Positions 51,804-60,695 of a stretch of 64,000 nucleotides of DNA are shown piece by piece. This DNA is from an uncultured Eubacteriales bacterium. Lineage in GTDB: Bacteria > Bacillota > Clostridia > Christensenellales > Aristaeellaceae. The number at the start of each line of letters is the position of its first letter. The stretch's first letter is position 1. The DNA lies in the NCBI GenBank assembly GCA_902764875.1, contig CACWXP010000010.1, positions 37,184-101,183 of the forward strand, written 5' to 3'. The notes below the pieces were generated by a model. It was not told the origin of the DNA. It saw nothing but the letters and a program-made list of their open reading frames with translations, and made no database searches. Made by a program: the position numbers and the translations under genes.

Positions 51804-51840
51804 GCGCCAATGCGCCAATGGGGACAGACCCCATTGGCGT
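51804..51840. repeat. Family C repeat, copy 3
   Basis: CGCCAATGGGG-ACAGA-CCCCATTGGCG perfect 11-bp inverted repeat, preceded by a partial duplicate TGCGCCAA, in the gap between the binding-protein and ATPase genes. Confidence 0.87.
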
Positions 51841-51869
51841 AGTCCTGTTTCCGACGGGGAGGAACATGA

Positions 51870-52643
51870 ATGCCTGAAACAAAAACCGAAATCATCCAAT
51901 TCGAAAACGTCAGCAAAAAATTTAAATCCCGCACGGTTCTCGAAGATCTGACCTTCTCCGTGAACCGCGGGGAATTTTTGTCTCTGCTGGGACCCTCGGG
52001 CTGCGGAAAGACGACGATCCTCCGGATGCTGATCGGCATCGAGAAGCCCACCGGCGGGCGGATTCTCAAAGACGGCATGGATATTACGAACACCCCGCCG
52101 AAGGAGAGGAACATCGGGATCGTTTTCCAGAACTATTCCCTGTTTCCGAACATGGACGTGTGGCACAACATCGCCTATGCCCTGCAGAGCCGGAAACTGC
52201 CGAAGGATGAAATCGACCGGAAGGTGCGGGAAATCATCGAGACCGTCGGTCTGGAAGAGCACGTGCGCAAAAAGCCGAAACAGCTCTCCGGCGGCCAGCA
52301 GCAGCGCGTGGCTATCGCCAGGACGCTGGTGCTGAATCCGGACATGATCCTTTTCGACGAGCCCATGAGCGCCCTGGACGCGGAGATCAAGCTGGCCCTG
52401 CGCCGGCAGCTGAAGGACATCCAGCGGAAGCTGAAAATCACCATGATCTACGTGACCCACGACCAGGAGGAGGCCTTCGCCCTTTCCGACCGGATTATGG
52501 TAATCAACGACATGCACATCGCGCAGCTGGATACGCCCTACAACCTGTATCACAACCCGGCGGATCCGTTCGTGAAGCGATTCGTCGTGGATCATCTGGA
52601 CCTGAAGGTCCGGTCCATTGAACAGTCGATTCAGGAGAGATGA
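51870..52643 (+). CDS. ABC transporter ATP-binding protein
   Basis: This 257-residue importer ATPase has Walker A GPSGCGKTT, Q-loop VFQNYSL, signature LSGGQQQRVAIA, Walker B ILFDEPMSALDA and the switch histidine in VTHDQEEA. It has no long C-terminal regulatory domain (only about 40 residues), unlike FbpC/PotA with their OB-folds. It would energise uptake through the permease encoded next, with which it shares a 4-base ATGA overlap. Confidence 0.93.
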   Translation: MPETKTEIIQFENVSKKFKSRTVLEDLTFSVNRGEFLSLLGPSGCGKTTILRMLIGIEKPTGGRILKDGMDITNTPPKERNIGIVFQNYSLFPNMDVWHNIAYALQSRKLPKDEIDRKVREIIETVGLEEHVRKKPKQLSGGQQQRVAIARTLVLNPDMILFDEPMSALDAEIKLALRRQLKDIQRKLKITMIYVTHDQEEAFALSDRIMVINDMHIAQLDTPYNLYHNPADPFVKRFVVDHLDLKVRSIEQSIQER

Positions 52644-55264
52644 GCATGATCCGAAAAATACGCCATGAGGGACTGCGCGTGATTGCCGTCGGCTGCATCC
52701 TGCTGTTCGCGATCCTGCCGATGCTGACGCTGGCCTTCCACATGACCGGTGCCGACTGGGACTACATCCTGAAGGATTCCTCCTTCGGGGAATCGGTGCT
52801 GAATTCCCTGCTCTACACGGCGGTGTCGGCGGTGATCACCACCGCGCTGGCGCTGATCGCGGCCTATCTGCTGAACACGGCGTCGGTCCGGCGGAAAAAC
52901 ATCCTGGTGGTGCTGCTGACCCTGGGGATGCTGGTGCCGACGATCTCCGTGGGTTTGGGCCTTCGAATTCTTTTCGGCACCAACGGCTTTCTGGATCTGA
53001 TCTTTGGCTGGAAGATTGAGGTACTGGGTCTGCCCGGGCTGATCCTGGGGTCGGTGATGACTTCCTTCCCGGCGACTTTCCTGATCCTCTACGATGCGCT
53101 GCACTATGAGGACAAAGGCCCCTATGACGCGGCGTCCGTGATGGGGATTCCGCGGCTTTCAACCTTTTTCCGGCTGACGGTTCCGTACCTGCGGATCGCG
53201 CTGATCTCGGCCTTCTGCGCCTGCTTCACGCTGATCTTCTCCGACTACGGCATTCCGATGGAAATCGCCGGCAAGGTGAAAACCCTGCCCATGTACCTGT
53301 ATGACCAGTTCCTGTCCTCCTTCCAGTACGGGCGGGGGAGCATCGCGGGGTTTGTGCTGCTGATTCCGGCCATCGTGTCCTTCGTGTTTGATCTGATTTT
53401 CCGGGACCAGAGCGTCAGCGAGAAGCAGAAGCGCCTGATCCCCTCCGGCAAGGGTTTCAGCCGTGCGGCGGTGGCGGTGATCGCCGTGCTGTGCTTCCTG
53501 CTGTTCCTGCCCCAGCTTGCCTTCGTCAGCCTGAGCTTCACAAAAGCCTTCCCGAACGACCTGAGCTTCACGCTCGACCACGTGGCGAACATTTTCTCCA
53601 ACACCCACGGCGTGGGCCTGGCCCGCTATCTCGGCAACTCGCTGGAGCTTGCCGGCCTGACGGCGTTGCTGGGCACCTGCTTTGCCTATATGCTGGGCTA
53701 CCTCAGCGTGCGTAAAGCCGGGAAAATGGCCAAGGCCGTGGACCTGCTGGCCCTGTCGACCATTGCGATTCCCGGCCTTGTGCTGGGCATCGGCTATATC
53801 TTCCTGTTCAAGGGGACGAACGGCTTTTTCTACGGCACGGTTTTCATTCTGGTGGTGGTGAACGTCTTCCATTTCCTGGGGTCGCCTTACCTGCTGGCCA
53901 AGAACTGCCTTGGGAAAATCAACAGCGAATACGAAGTGATCGGCGAAACCCTCGGTATTTCCCGGGGAAAAATCATCCGCAAGGTGCTGATTCCGAACTC
54001 CGCCTCGACGCTGATCGAGATGTTCTCCTACTTCTTCCTGAACAGCATGATCACCATCTCGGCGGTGGCTTTCCTGTGCAGCTATGACAACCAGCCCCTG
54101 TCGATCCTGATCACCACCTATGAAAAAAACAGCAACTATGAGATGCAGAGCGTGATCTCGCTGATCATCCTGGCGCTGAACATCCTGGCCCGGGTGATCT
54201 TCACCGCCGTTTCCAACGGCCTGAAGAAAGCCGAAAGCAAAGAAGAGGAAGGCGGTTTTGGACTGACAGAGGAAGAGTTCAATGTGCTGACCCGCCTTGC
54301 AGGGCAAAGGGATAGCGCTGCTTCTTCCTCCGTATCTTCCTGCGTCAACGATGGGCCACCGGACACAGGCTTTCCGGCGCCTCAGCATAAAACAGCGCCG
54401 GAAAGCCTGGTGTCCGGCGGCATTACCCCTCGCTTGCTTCACGACTTAGCCGAGCGCAACCTGATCAACGAACTGGCCGACGGCACCGTCGAAATCAGCG
54501 AAAAGGGCCTGCGGATGCTGGAACCCTACCGGGTCCGCAAGGCGATTATCCTGGCGGCAGGCTTCGGCCAGCGCCTGGCGCCGGTGACGCTGGACACGCC
54601 GAAACCCCTGGTCAAAGTAAAAGGCGTCCGCATCCTCGACACCCTGCTGGACGCCCTGATGGCCAAAGGCATCACGAACATCACGATCGTCCGGGGCTAC
54701 AAGAAGGAACAGTTTGACGAACTGCTGGAAAAATACCCGACGGTCCGCTTCGTCGACAACCCGGAATTCAACCTGGCCAATAACATTTCCTCCCTGGTTC
54801 ACGCCATCGACCGGATCGACCGCTGCTACATCTGCGAGGCGGACCTGATCATCAACAACCCGGACGTCATCCGTACGTATGAATACCGTTCCGTTTATTA
54901 CGGTACAAAGGTCGCGGAGACCGACGACTGGTGTTTCAGCCTGAAAAACGGCGCCCCGGACGACTACCGCCGCGGCGGCACCGACTGCTATCAGGGCATC
55001 GGCATCTCCTACTGGGACGCGGAGGACTGCGAAAAGCTGAAAACCGACCTGCTGAAGGTCTACAACAGCCGAGGCGGCCGCGAAAACCTATGGGAAATGG
55101 TTCCCCTGAAGATCATGCGCAGGAACTACAAACCGGAAATCCGCGAATGCAGTCCCGCTGACGTAACGGAGATCGACACCTTCCCGGAACTGATCGCTGT
55201 CGATCCGAATTATGCGACTTACCCCGGCCGGGAAAAGTGGATTGCCGGAACCGGGTCCGAATGA
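52640..55264 (+). CDS. ABC transporter permease (two units) fused to HTH and LicC-like cytidylyltransferase
   Basis: This 874-residue protein has three parts. Residues 1 to about 530 form a double permease with about twelve helices and two EAA-type loops (YDAASVMGIPRLSTFF and YEVIGETLGISRGKII), as in FbpB/PhnU-type importers. Residues about 540-630 look like a winged helix similar to that of the next gene but interrupted by a family B palindrome (54359-54417). Residues about 632-874 are a LicC-like nucleotidyltransferase with ILAAGFGQRLAPVT, TPKPLVKV, IVRGYKKEQF, CEADLIINNPD, DDWCF and GIGISYWDAEDCE. The fusion would couple import of a phospho-alcohol or phosphonate to CTP activation. I see no frameshift, and the reading frame is continuous. 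Confidence 0.85.
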   Translation: MSMIRKIRHEGLRVIAVGCILLFAILPMLTLAFHMTGADWDYILKDSSFGESVLNSLLYTAVSAVITTALALIAAYLLNTASVRRKNILVVLLTLGMLVPTISVGLGLRILFGTNGFLDLIFGWKIEVLGLPGLILGSVMTSFPATFLILYDALHYEDKGPYDAASVMGIPRLSTFFRLTVPYLRIALISAFCACFTLIFSDYGIPMEIAGKVKTLPMYLYDQFLSSFQYGRGSIAGFVLLIPAIVSFVFDLIFRDQSVSEKQKRLIPSGKGFSRAAVAVIAVLCFLLFLPQLAFVSLSFTKAFPNDLSFTLDHVANIFSNTHGVGLARYLGNSLELAGLTALLGTCFAYMLGYLSVRKAGKMAKAVDLLALSTIAIPGLVLGIGYIFLFKGTNGFFYGTVFILVVVNVFHFLGSPYLLAKNCLGKINSEYEVIGETLGISRGKIIRKVLIPNSASTLIEMFSYFFLNSMITISAVAFLCSYDNQPLSILITTYEKNSNYEMQSVISLIILALNILARVIFTAVSNGLKKAESKEEEGGFGLTEEEFNVLTRLAGQRDSAASSSVSSCVNDGPPDTGFPAPQHKTAPESLVSGGITPRLLHDLAERNLINELADGTVEISEKGLRMLEPYRVRKAIILAAGFGQRLAPVTLDTPKPLVKVKGVRILDTLLDALMAKGITNITIVRGYKKEQFDELLEKYPTVRFVDNPEFNLANNISSLVHAIDRIDRCYICEADLIINNPDVIRTYEYRSVYYGTKVAETDDWCFSLKNGAPDDYRRGGTDCYQGIGISYWDAEDCEKLKTDLLKVYNSRGGRENLWEMVPLKIMRRNYKPEIRECSPADVTEIDTFPELIAVDPNYATYPGREKWIAGTGSE
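54359..54417. repeat. Family B palindromic repeat, copy 1, inside a CDS
   Basis: CCGGACACAGGCTTTCCGGCGC and GCGCCGGAAAGCCTGGTGTCCGG arms around the loop CTCAGCATAAAACA. It lies in frame in the HTH region of the permease-cytidylyltransferase fusion. Confidence 0.88.
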
Positions 55265-55330
55265 TCCGTTTCGCTTTGCACCCCCTGTGTCCGGAGCAAA
55301 TAACGACCAAGTTTGAAGAGGTACAAAAAA

Positions 55331-56227
55331 ATGAGCCTGACAAGAAAGCAATTTGACGTCCTGGAAGCTATGGCGACGGCGTCATCCCCCCTGACCCAGC
55401 GCGGTCTTGCCGACGCGGCCGGCTGTTCCCTGGGCACGGTGAACAAAACCCTTAAAGAACTGACGGAGCTTGGCTTTATCGGCGCCGGTACCATAACTCC
55501 TGCCGGTCAGGGTGCCCTGGAACCCTATCGCGTGAAGCGCGCCGTTTTCATCGCGGCGGGCTTCGGCACCCGCCTTGTGCCGATTACCTTCAACACGCCC
55601 AAGCCCCTGGTTCGTGTCCACGGCGTACGGATCATCGACCGGCTGATTGACGCGTGCCTGGCGGCCGGAATCAACGAAATCTACGTGGTCCGGGGCTATC
55701 TTTCGGAGCTGTTTGACCAGTTGCTCTACAAGTATCCGATGATCAAATTTCTGGAAAATCCTCTGTTCAACGAGGCCAACAACATTTCGTCCGCCCTGGT
55801 AGCCCGGTATCTGCTTTCCAACTCCTACGTGTTCGAGGCGGACCTGCTGCTTTCCAACCCCGGGATCATCCGACCCTATCACTACTGCTCCAATTTCCTG
55901 GGCATCAAAAAACAGCGTTCCGATGACTGGATTCTTCGGGTGAAGGATGGAGTGGTCGTGGAGGAAACCGTCGGCGGCGAGGGAAGCGATATCTACCAGA
56001 TGGTCGGCATCTCCTATTGGGACGAGGAAGCCGGGCACAAACTGAGCCAGGACATCCAGGACGTTTATCAGTCCCCCGGCGGGAAAGAGCGTTACTGGGA
56101 GCAGGTGCCCATGGTGTACCGGAAGGACCATTACCGGGTTGAAATCCGGGAATGCCGGGACGAGGACATCGTTGAGATCGACACCTTCAACGAACTCAAA
56201 GCCATTGATAAAACTTACGACGTCTGA
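55331..56227 (+). CDS. HTH-LicC-like phospho-alcohol/phosphonate cytidylyltransferase
   Basis: I choose ATG 55331, nine bases after AGAGG (TTG 55313 is in frame). About 298 residues: an N-terminal winged helix (residues 1-60; LTRKQFDVLEAM, RGLADAAGCSLGTVNKTLKEL) and a LicC-type domain with VFIAAGFGTRLVPITFNTPKPLVRV, YVVRGYLSELF, EADLLLSN, DDWILRV, GISYWDEEAG and EIDTFNEL. LicC forms CDP-choline from CTP and phosphocholine; PntC-type relatives activate phosphonates. This stand-alone version lacks a permease and is the closest relative in the window of the fused domain upstream. It is followed by a terminator. Confidence 0.87.
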   Translation: MSLTRKQFDVLEAMATASSPLTQRGLADAAGCSLGTVNKTLKELTELGFIGAGTITPAGQGALEPYRVKRAVFIAAGFGTRLVPITFNTPKPLVRVHGVRIIDRLIDACLAAGINEIYVVRGYLSELFDQLLYKYPMIKFLENPLFNEANNISSALVARYLLSNSYVFEADLLLSNPGIIRPYHYCSNFLGIKKQRSDDWILRVKDGVVVEETVGGEGSDIYQMVGISYWDEEAGHKLSQDIQDVYQSPGGKERYWEQVPMVYRKDHYRVEIRECRDEDIVEIDTFNELKAIDKTYDV

Positions 56228-56266
56228 CTTGACCGGTCCCGACCGGTTTATCCGGCTGTACTTTCC

Positions 56267-56300
56267 AAACGGCAGGCTCCGACCGGAGCCTGCCGTTTGA
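56267..56300 (+). terminator. Probable Rho-independent terminator
   Basis: Perfect 14-bp stem AAACGGCAGGCTCC/GGAGCCTGCCGTTT with loop GACC (56267-56298), ending in TTTGATTT. It separates the transporter operon from the following promoter. Confidence 0.75.
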
Positions 56301-56301
56301 T

Positions 56302-56330
56302 TTGCCTTTCCTGCGCCGATTTGGTATAAT
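56302..56330 (+). promoter_or_regulatory. Sigma-70-type promoter
   Basis: TTGCCT (56302-56307), 17-base spacer, TATAAT (56325-56330). The predicted transcript has an ~135-base leader containing a GGCGC/GCGCC hairpin (around 56421-56433) before the acetyltransferase gene. It would drive the NeuD-transketolase-LuxCE operon. Confidence 0.75.
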
Positions 56331-56471
56331 CTATTCTGTATAGCTATGCGCAGGTGCACGGCTGTACGGAGCAGGGGTTTGCGGTGGTTTGCCGGAACCT
56401 GAAAAGCTTTTCCCGCAAGGCGCGAAGCGCCCTGCGCGGCGGAGCATACCCTTTTTTTGAGGAGCTATTAC

Positions 56472-57131
56472 ATGAACATTGCAATTTACGGGTCCGGCGG
56501 CGCCGGCAAGGAAGTTTACGATCTTTTGCAGGAAACTCCGGAAGAGCGGACCAAATGGGAGGAAATCGTCTTTATTGACGATACGGCGCCCAGCGGCGAA
56601 TACTGGGGCTGCCGTCGCTTCACCTTCGAGGATTTTCAGAAGGTATTCATCCCGGGGCAGGTCCGGATCGTTATCGCAGTGGGTGAACCCAAGGCCCGCC
56701 AGGATCTTTACGAACGCGTGCAGGCGGCGGGATATGCCCTGACGCCCCCGATTCTGCACCGCCTGGCCTTCGTTTCCGACAGCGCCCGGCTGGAGGACGG
56801 CGTGGTGCTGCAGGACGGCGTGCGGGTTTCCCCGGAAACGGTGCTGGGAGCGAACACTTTTGTGAATCACCGGTCGATGATCGGGCACAACTGCGTGATC
56901 GGCAAAAACTGCCAGATTTCCGCCAACGTGATGATCGCCGGGTGTGTGACCGTCGGTGACACAGTGTTCGCCGGCGTTTCCAGCTGTATCCGGGACCACA
57001 CGACGGTCGGGGAGCACACGATCCTTTCCATGGGCTCGGTGGTGCTGAAGGACGTGCGGCCCTGGAAGATCGTGCTGGGAAACCCCGCCCGGGAGATCGC
57101 GGAAAACAAAGACGAAAGGGTATTCGACTGA
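56472..57131 (+). CDS. NeuD/PglD-like sugar acetyltransferase
   Basis: The start is ATG 56472, after GAGGAG; 219 residues. The N-terminal Rossmann-like domain begins MNIAIYGSGGAGKEVYDLL; the C-terminal left-handed beta helix has hexapeptide repeats (NCVIGKNCQISANVMIAG, then VTVGDTVFAGV) and HRSMIGHN with the catalytic histidine. The two-domain layout matches PglD/NeuD acetyltransferases, which acetylate nucleotide amino sugars or sialic acids. It opens the last operon of the window and could serve the nonulosonate pathway upstream. Confidence 0.9.
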   Translation: MNIAIYGSGGAGKEVYDLLQETPEERTKWEEIVFIDDTAPSGEYWGCRRFTFEDFQKVFIPGQVRIVIAVGEPKARQDLYERVQAAGYALTPPILHRLAFVSDSARLEDGVVLQDGVRVSPETVLGANTFVNHRSMIGHNCVIGKNCQISANVMIAGCVTVGDTVFAGVSSCIRDHTTVGEHTILSMGSVVLKDVRPWKIVLGNPAREIAENKDERVFD

Positions 57132-57135
57132 GAAC

Positions 57136-57954
57136 ATGAAAAGCAGGGAAGAACTGGAAGCCCTGGCCCGGAGAATCCGGCTGAACATCGCGCAGATGAC
57201 CTGGCAGAGCGGGCTGAAGGGCGCGCACCTGGGCGGCAGCATGTCCGTGACGGACATTCTGGCCGTGCTGTACGGCGATGTGCTGAAATACGACTCGAAA
57301 AATCCGCTGGATCCAGAGCGGGACCGGCTGATTCTGAGCAAGGCCCACGCGGCGGTGGCGCTTTACGCCGCACTGCATGAGGCGGGCTATCTGACAAAGG
57401 ACGACATCGACAGCGCGCTGCAGGGCGATTCTCCCTTCTTCGAGCATCCGATGATGGATCCGGTGCACGGCATCGAATTTTCCGGGGGGAGCCTCGGCCA
57501 GGGGCTGTCACTGGGCATGGGCACGGCGCTGGGCCTGAAGAAGAAAGGCCTGCTTTCCCCGAGGATCTACGTGATCGTCGGGGACGGCGAATGCGACGAA
57601 GGCCAGGTGTGGGAGGCCGCCGCGGCGGTGACGCACTTCGGCTTGAACAACGTAACCGTGATCGTGGACGACAACGGCCTGCAGTTCGACGGCCGGAAGG
57701 AGGATATCCTGAAGAGCGGCGACGCGGCGGGACGATGGAAAAGCCTGGGCTTCGACGTGGTGACGGTGGACGGCCACGACGTCGAAGCGCTCAGAAACGC
57801 GCTGCGGCGGGAAGTGCCGAACCGGCCGAAGGTGATCATCGCCAAAACCGTCAAGGGCAAGGGCGTTCACTTCGCGGAGAACGACGTGACGTGGCACACC
57901 GGGAGACTGACGGACGAACTGTATCAGGAGGCCATCAGGGATATCAATGATTGA
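57136..57954 (+). CDS. Transketolase N-terminal subunit, set 2
   Basis: This 272-residue protein starts four bases after the acetyltransferase stop. It has GAHLGGSMSVTDILAVLY, LSKAHAAVALYAAL, SGGSLGQGLSLGMG and an intact ThDP-Mg motif VGDGECDEGQVWEA with VDDNGLQFDG. Together with the next gene it forms a heteromeric split transketolase. It is a diverged paralogue of the minus-strand subunit at 49691, which carries GNG instead of GDG. An 8-base overlap couples it to the C-terminal subunit. Confidence 0.92.
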   Translation: MKSREELEALARRIRLNIAQMTWQSGLKGAHLGGSMSVTDILAVLYGDVLKYDSKNPLDPERDRLILSKAHAAVALYAALHEAGYLTKDDIDSALQGDSPFFEHPMMDPVHGIEFSGGSLGQGLSLGMGTALGLKKKGLLSPRIYVIVGDGECDEGQVWEAAAAVTHFGLNNVTVIVDDNGLQFDGRKEDILKSGDAAGRWKSLGFDVVTVDGHDVEALRNALRREVPNRPKVIIAKTVKGKGVHFAENDVTWHTGRLTDELYQEAIRDIND

Positions 57955-58909
57955 AATCACGAAGAAAAACATCCGCGTCTGGTCCATGCTGGGCATGCGG
58001 CGGATTCTCGGTCCCGCGATGAAGGACATCATCGAACAGGACCGGAAGGTGCTGTTCGCCACGGCGGACACCGGCCGCTACTATGCCTATGACGACCTGC
58101 TGCGGACGTATCCGGAGAACGTTGTGGACGTGGGCATCGCGGAACAGAACCTGATCGGCGCCAGCGCGGGCCTGCAGAACGAGGGCTTCAACGTCTACGC
58201 CGTGACTTACGCCACGTTCCTGACCAGCAGGGCGCTGGACCAGATCCGCGTGAACCTGGGCTATATGGGCCTGGGGGTCAAGCTGATCGGCGAAGCCGGG
58301 GGCATGTGCGACGGCAACTTCAGCGCGACCCACATGGCCCTGGAGGATATTTCCAACACCCGGAACATTCCGAATATGCGGGTGATTACCCCTGCGGACG
58401 GGATGGAGCTGGTGAAAACCCTGATCGCCCTGAAGGATGCGGCCTATCCGGCCTACGTCCGGATGACCGGCCGGTTCCCGATCCCCGTGATCTACCGGGA
58501 GGACTACAATTTTGAAATCGGAAAAGCCGTGACCCTGCGGGAAGGGAAGGACGTCGCGATCCTCTCCAACGGGACGTTGCTGGGCGATGTGCTGAAAACG
58601 GCGGAGATGCTGGCGGAAAAGGGCGTAGACTGCAAAGTGATCAACCTGCACACTGTGAAGCCCCTGGACGAAGAAGCCCTGCGGGCCGTTGCCGGCTGTA
58701 AGCTCGTCGTGACGGCGGAGGAACACCTGCTCTACGGCGGCATTGGCAGCGCCGTCGCTGAATTCTACGCCCAGGAACCCATCCGGCCCCGGATGCTGAT
58801 GCTCTCCGTCGGCACCCAATACCCCAAAGCCCAGGAATACGACGATCTGCTGAAAACCTGCGGGCTTACTGCCCCGCAAATGGCGGAAAGCATCCTGACC
58901 GCCCTCTGA
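57947..58909 (+). CDS. Transketolase C-terminal subunit, set 2
   Basis: This 320-residue partner contains VGIAEQNLIGASAGLQ with the catalytic glutamate, the GEAGGMCDGNFSATHMALEDI loop, VITPADGMELV and TAEEHLLYGGIGSAVAE. It completes the ThDP active site with the subunit encoded directly before. A two-carbon acceptor aldehyde could come from the LuxC reductase at the end of the operon (inference). It is followed by a 119-base gap containing a family B palindrome. Confidence 0.92.
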   Translation: MIEITKKNIRVWSMLGMRRILGPAMKDIIEQDRKVLFATADTGRYYAYDDLLRTYPENVVDVGIAEQNLIGASAGLQNEGFNVYAVTYATFLTSRALDQIRVNLGYMGLGVKLIGEAGGMCDGNFSATHMALEDISNTRNIPNMRVITPADGMELVKTLIALKDAAYPAYVRMTGRFPIPVIYREDYNFEIGKAVTLREGKDVAILSNGTLLGDVLKTAEMLAEKGVDCKVINLHTVKPLDEEALRAVAGCKLVVTAEEHLLYGGIGSAVAEFYAQEPIRPRMLMLSVGTQYPKAQEYDDLLKTCGLTAPQMAESILTAL

Positions 58910-58928
58910 AAACACACCCCGCCGGGAG

Positions 58929-58994
58929 CCGCGGAACACGGGCTTTCCCAGCGTTTCAGCATAAAATGACGCCGGAAAGCCTTGTGTTCCGCGG
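58929..58994. repeat. Family B palindromic repeat, copy 2
   Basis: CCGCGGAACAC...GGCTTTCC and GGAAAGCC...GTGTTCCGCGG arms with the conserved loop TTCAGCATAAAATGA, in the gap between the transketolase and carrier-protein genes. Confidence 0.88.
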
Positions 58995-59028
58995 CTGATC
59001 CGGACTACATAGCAAAGGACCTTTAAAA

Positions 59029-59274
59029 ATGACCAACCTTGAAAAGTATAACCAGGCCTTTATCGAAAACTTCGAAGTCACCGAGGATCAGCTTCCCGGG
59101 CTGAAATACCAGGACGTGGAAGCCTGGGACTCCGTGGGTCACATGGGCCTGATCGCTTCCCTGGAGGAAGCCTTCGATATCATGATGGACACCGACGACA
59201 TCATCGATTTCGGCTCCTACGAAATCGGCAAACAGATCCTGGCCAAGGACGCCTACGGAGTAGTTGTCGAATGA
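59029..59274 (+). CDS. Acyl carrier protein
   Basis: This 81-residue acidic protein is preceded by AAAGGACC. The phosphopantetheine serine is in EAWDSVGHMGL (residue about 35), and the rest forms the usual four-helix carrier fold. Its stop overlaps the AMP-ligase start (ATGA), so the ligase very probably loads it. It is not closely similar to the carrier protein at 17508, which has the DSLDIL version of the motif, indicating separate carrier systems. Confidence 0.92.
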   Translation: MTNLEKYNQAFIENFEVTEDQLPGLKYQDVEAWDSVGHMGLIASLEEAFDIMMDTDDIIDFGSYEIGKQILAKDAYGVVVE

Positions 59275-60686
59275 ACAGGATCTGGGACCTGTCGGCCTTT
59301 GCGGACCGCACCGCCCTGCTGGACGAAGCCAGCGAAAGCATGACTTACGGCCAGCTGCAGGCGGAAGGCGACGAGCTTGCGAAGGCCGTCGGCGGCCGCT
59401 GCCTGGCTTTCATTCTCTGCCGGAACAGCATCGGCTCGGTGCTGGGCTACACTGCCTTTCTGAACCACGGCATCGTGCCGGTGATGGTGAACAGCCATCT
59501 GGAGGAAACGCTGCTTGTCAACCTGCTGGAGGCTTATGCGCCCGAATACCTGTGGCTGCCGGCGGATCAGGCGGCGCAGTTCCCGGGAATGGAAAAAACA
59601 TACGAAGCCCGCGGCTATATCCTCCTGAAAACCGGTTTTGCGAAACGTTACCTGCTGTATGAGGATCTGGCCCTGCTGATCACGACTTCCGGCTCCACCG
59701 GATCCCCGAAGCTGGTGCGCCAGTCGTATGAAAACATTCTCGATAACGCCCGGTCCATCGCGGCATATCTGCGGCTGGACGAAACCGAGCGCCCGATCAC
59801 GACGCTGCCGATGAATTATGTCTATGGCCTGTCGATCATCAACAGCCACTTCCTCGTCGGGGCGACGGTGTTGCTGACGGAGAAGGGACTGATGCAGAAG
59901 GAATTCTGGCAGTTCTTCCGGGAAGCTGGGGCCACCTCCTTCGGCGGCGTACCCTATACTTACGAGATGCTTTTCAAGCTGCGTTTTTTCCGGATGGATC
60001 TGCCGAGCCTGCGTACGGTGACCCAGGCCGGCGGTAAGATCACGCCGGAGCTGCACGAAAAATTTGCGGCCTGGGCCGCCGATACCGGGCGGAACTTCGT
60101 CGTGATGTACGGCGCGGCGGAGGCCACCAGCCGCATGGGCTATCTGCCGCCGGAGAAGGCCGTTGAAAAGAAAGGCTCCATGGGAATTCCGATCCCGGGC
60201 GGGACATTCGAACTTCTCGACGCCGAAGGCAACAGGATTACGGAACCCCATACGACAGGAGAACTCGTCTACACCGGCAAAAATGTGACCCTGGGCTATG
60301 CGGAATCCGGCGAAGACCTGATCCGCGGGGACGAACGTCGCGGGCGCCTGGAGACCGGCGACATGGCGCAGTTTGACGAAGACGGATACTACTATATCGT
60401 CGGCCGCAAGAAGCGGTTCCTCAAGATCTACGGCAACCGGGTGAATCTGGACGAGATCGACCGGATGGTCAAGGCTGAATTTCAGATTGAAATGGCCAGT
60501 GCCGGAAAGGACGATCACCTTTATCTCTTTGTGACGAACGAAAAAACGGCCGAGTCGGTCCGGGAGTTCGTGATTGGGAAAACGAAGCTGAACCCCGCGG
60601 CGTTCAAAGCTGTCGTTCTGGACGAAATTCCCAAAAACGACGCCGGGAAGACGCTGTACAGCGAGCTGACGAAATACTATGAATAA
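59271..60686 (+). CDS. AMP-dependent acyl-carrier ligase
   Basis: This 471-residue ANL enzyme has LLITTSGSTGSPKLV (phosphate loop), MYGAAEATSRMGY, LETGD, GRKKRFLKIYGNRVNLDEID and a C-terminal NDAGKTLY lysine. It is shorter than acyl-CoA synthetases and lacks a fused carrier, so it should form an acyl adenylate and load it on the carrier protein encoded just upstream. The acyl substrate is unknown; context with LuxE/LuxC suggests a fatty or hydroxy acid. Confidence 0.9.
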   Translation: MNRIWDLSAFADRTALLDEASESMTYGQLQAEGDELAKAVGGRCLAFILCRNSIGSVLGYTAFLNHGIVPVMVNSHLEETLLVNLLEAYAPEYLWLPADQAAQFPGMEKTYEARGYILLKTGFAKRYLLYEDLALLITTSGSTGSPKLVRQSYENILDNARSIAAYLRLDETERPITTLPMNYVYGLSIINSHFLVGATVLLTEKGLMQKEFWQFFREAGATSFGGVPYTYEMLFKLRFFRMDLPSLRTVTQAGGKITPELHEKFAAWAADTGRNFVVMYGAAEATSRMGYLPPEKAVEKKGSMGIPIPGGTFELLDAEGNRITEPHTTGELVYTGKNVTLGYAESGEDLIRGDERRGRLETGDMAQFDEDGYYYIVGRKKRFLKIYGNRVNLDEIDRMVKAEFQIEMASAGKDDHLYLFVTNEKTAESVREFVIGKTKLNPAAFKAVVLDEIPKNDAGKTLYSELTKYYE

Positions 60687-60695
60687 GGTGCGGCG

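Noticed and set aside
54240-54540. Frameshift or assembly join splitting the permease from the cytidylyltransferase
   Set aside because: The frame is continuous across the palindrome and no stop or alternative ribosome site with a suitable start is evident, so a true fusion is the simpler reading, although strain comparison would decide.
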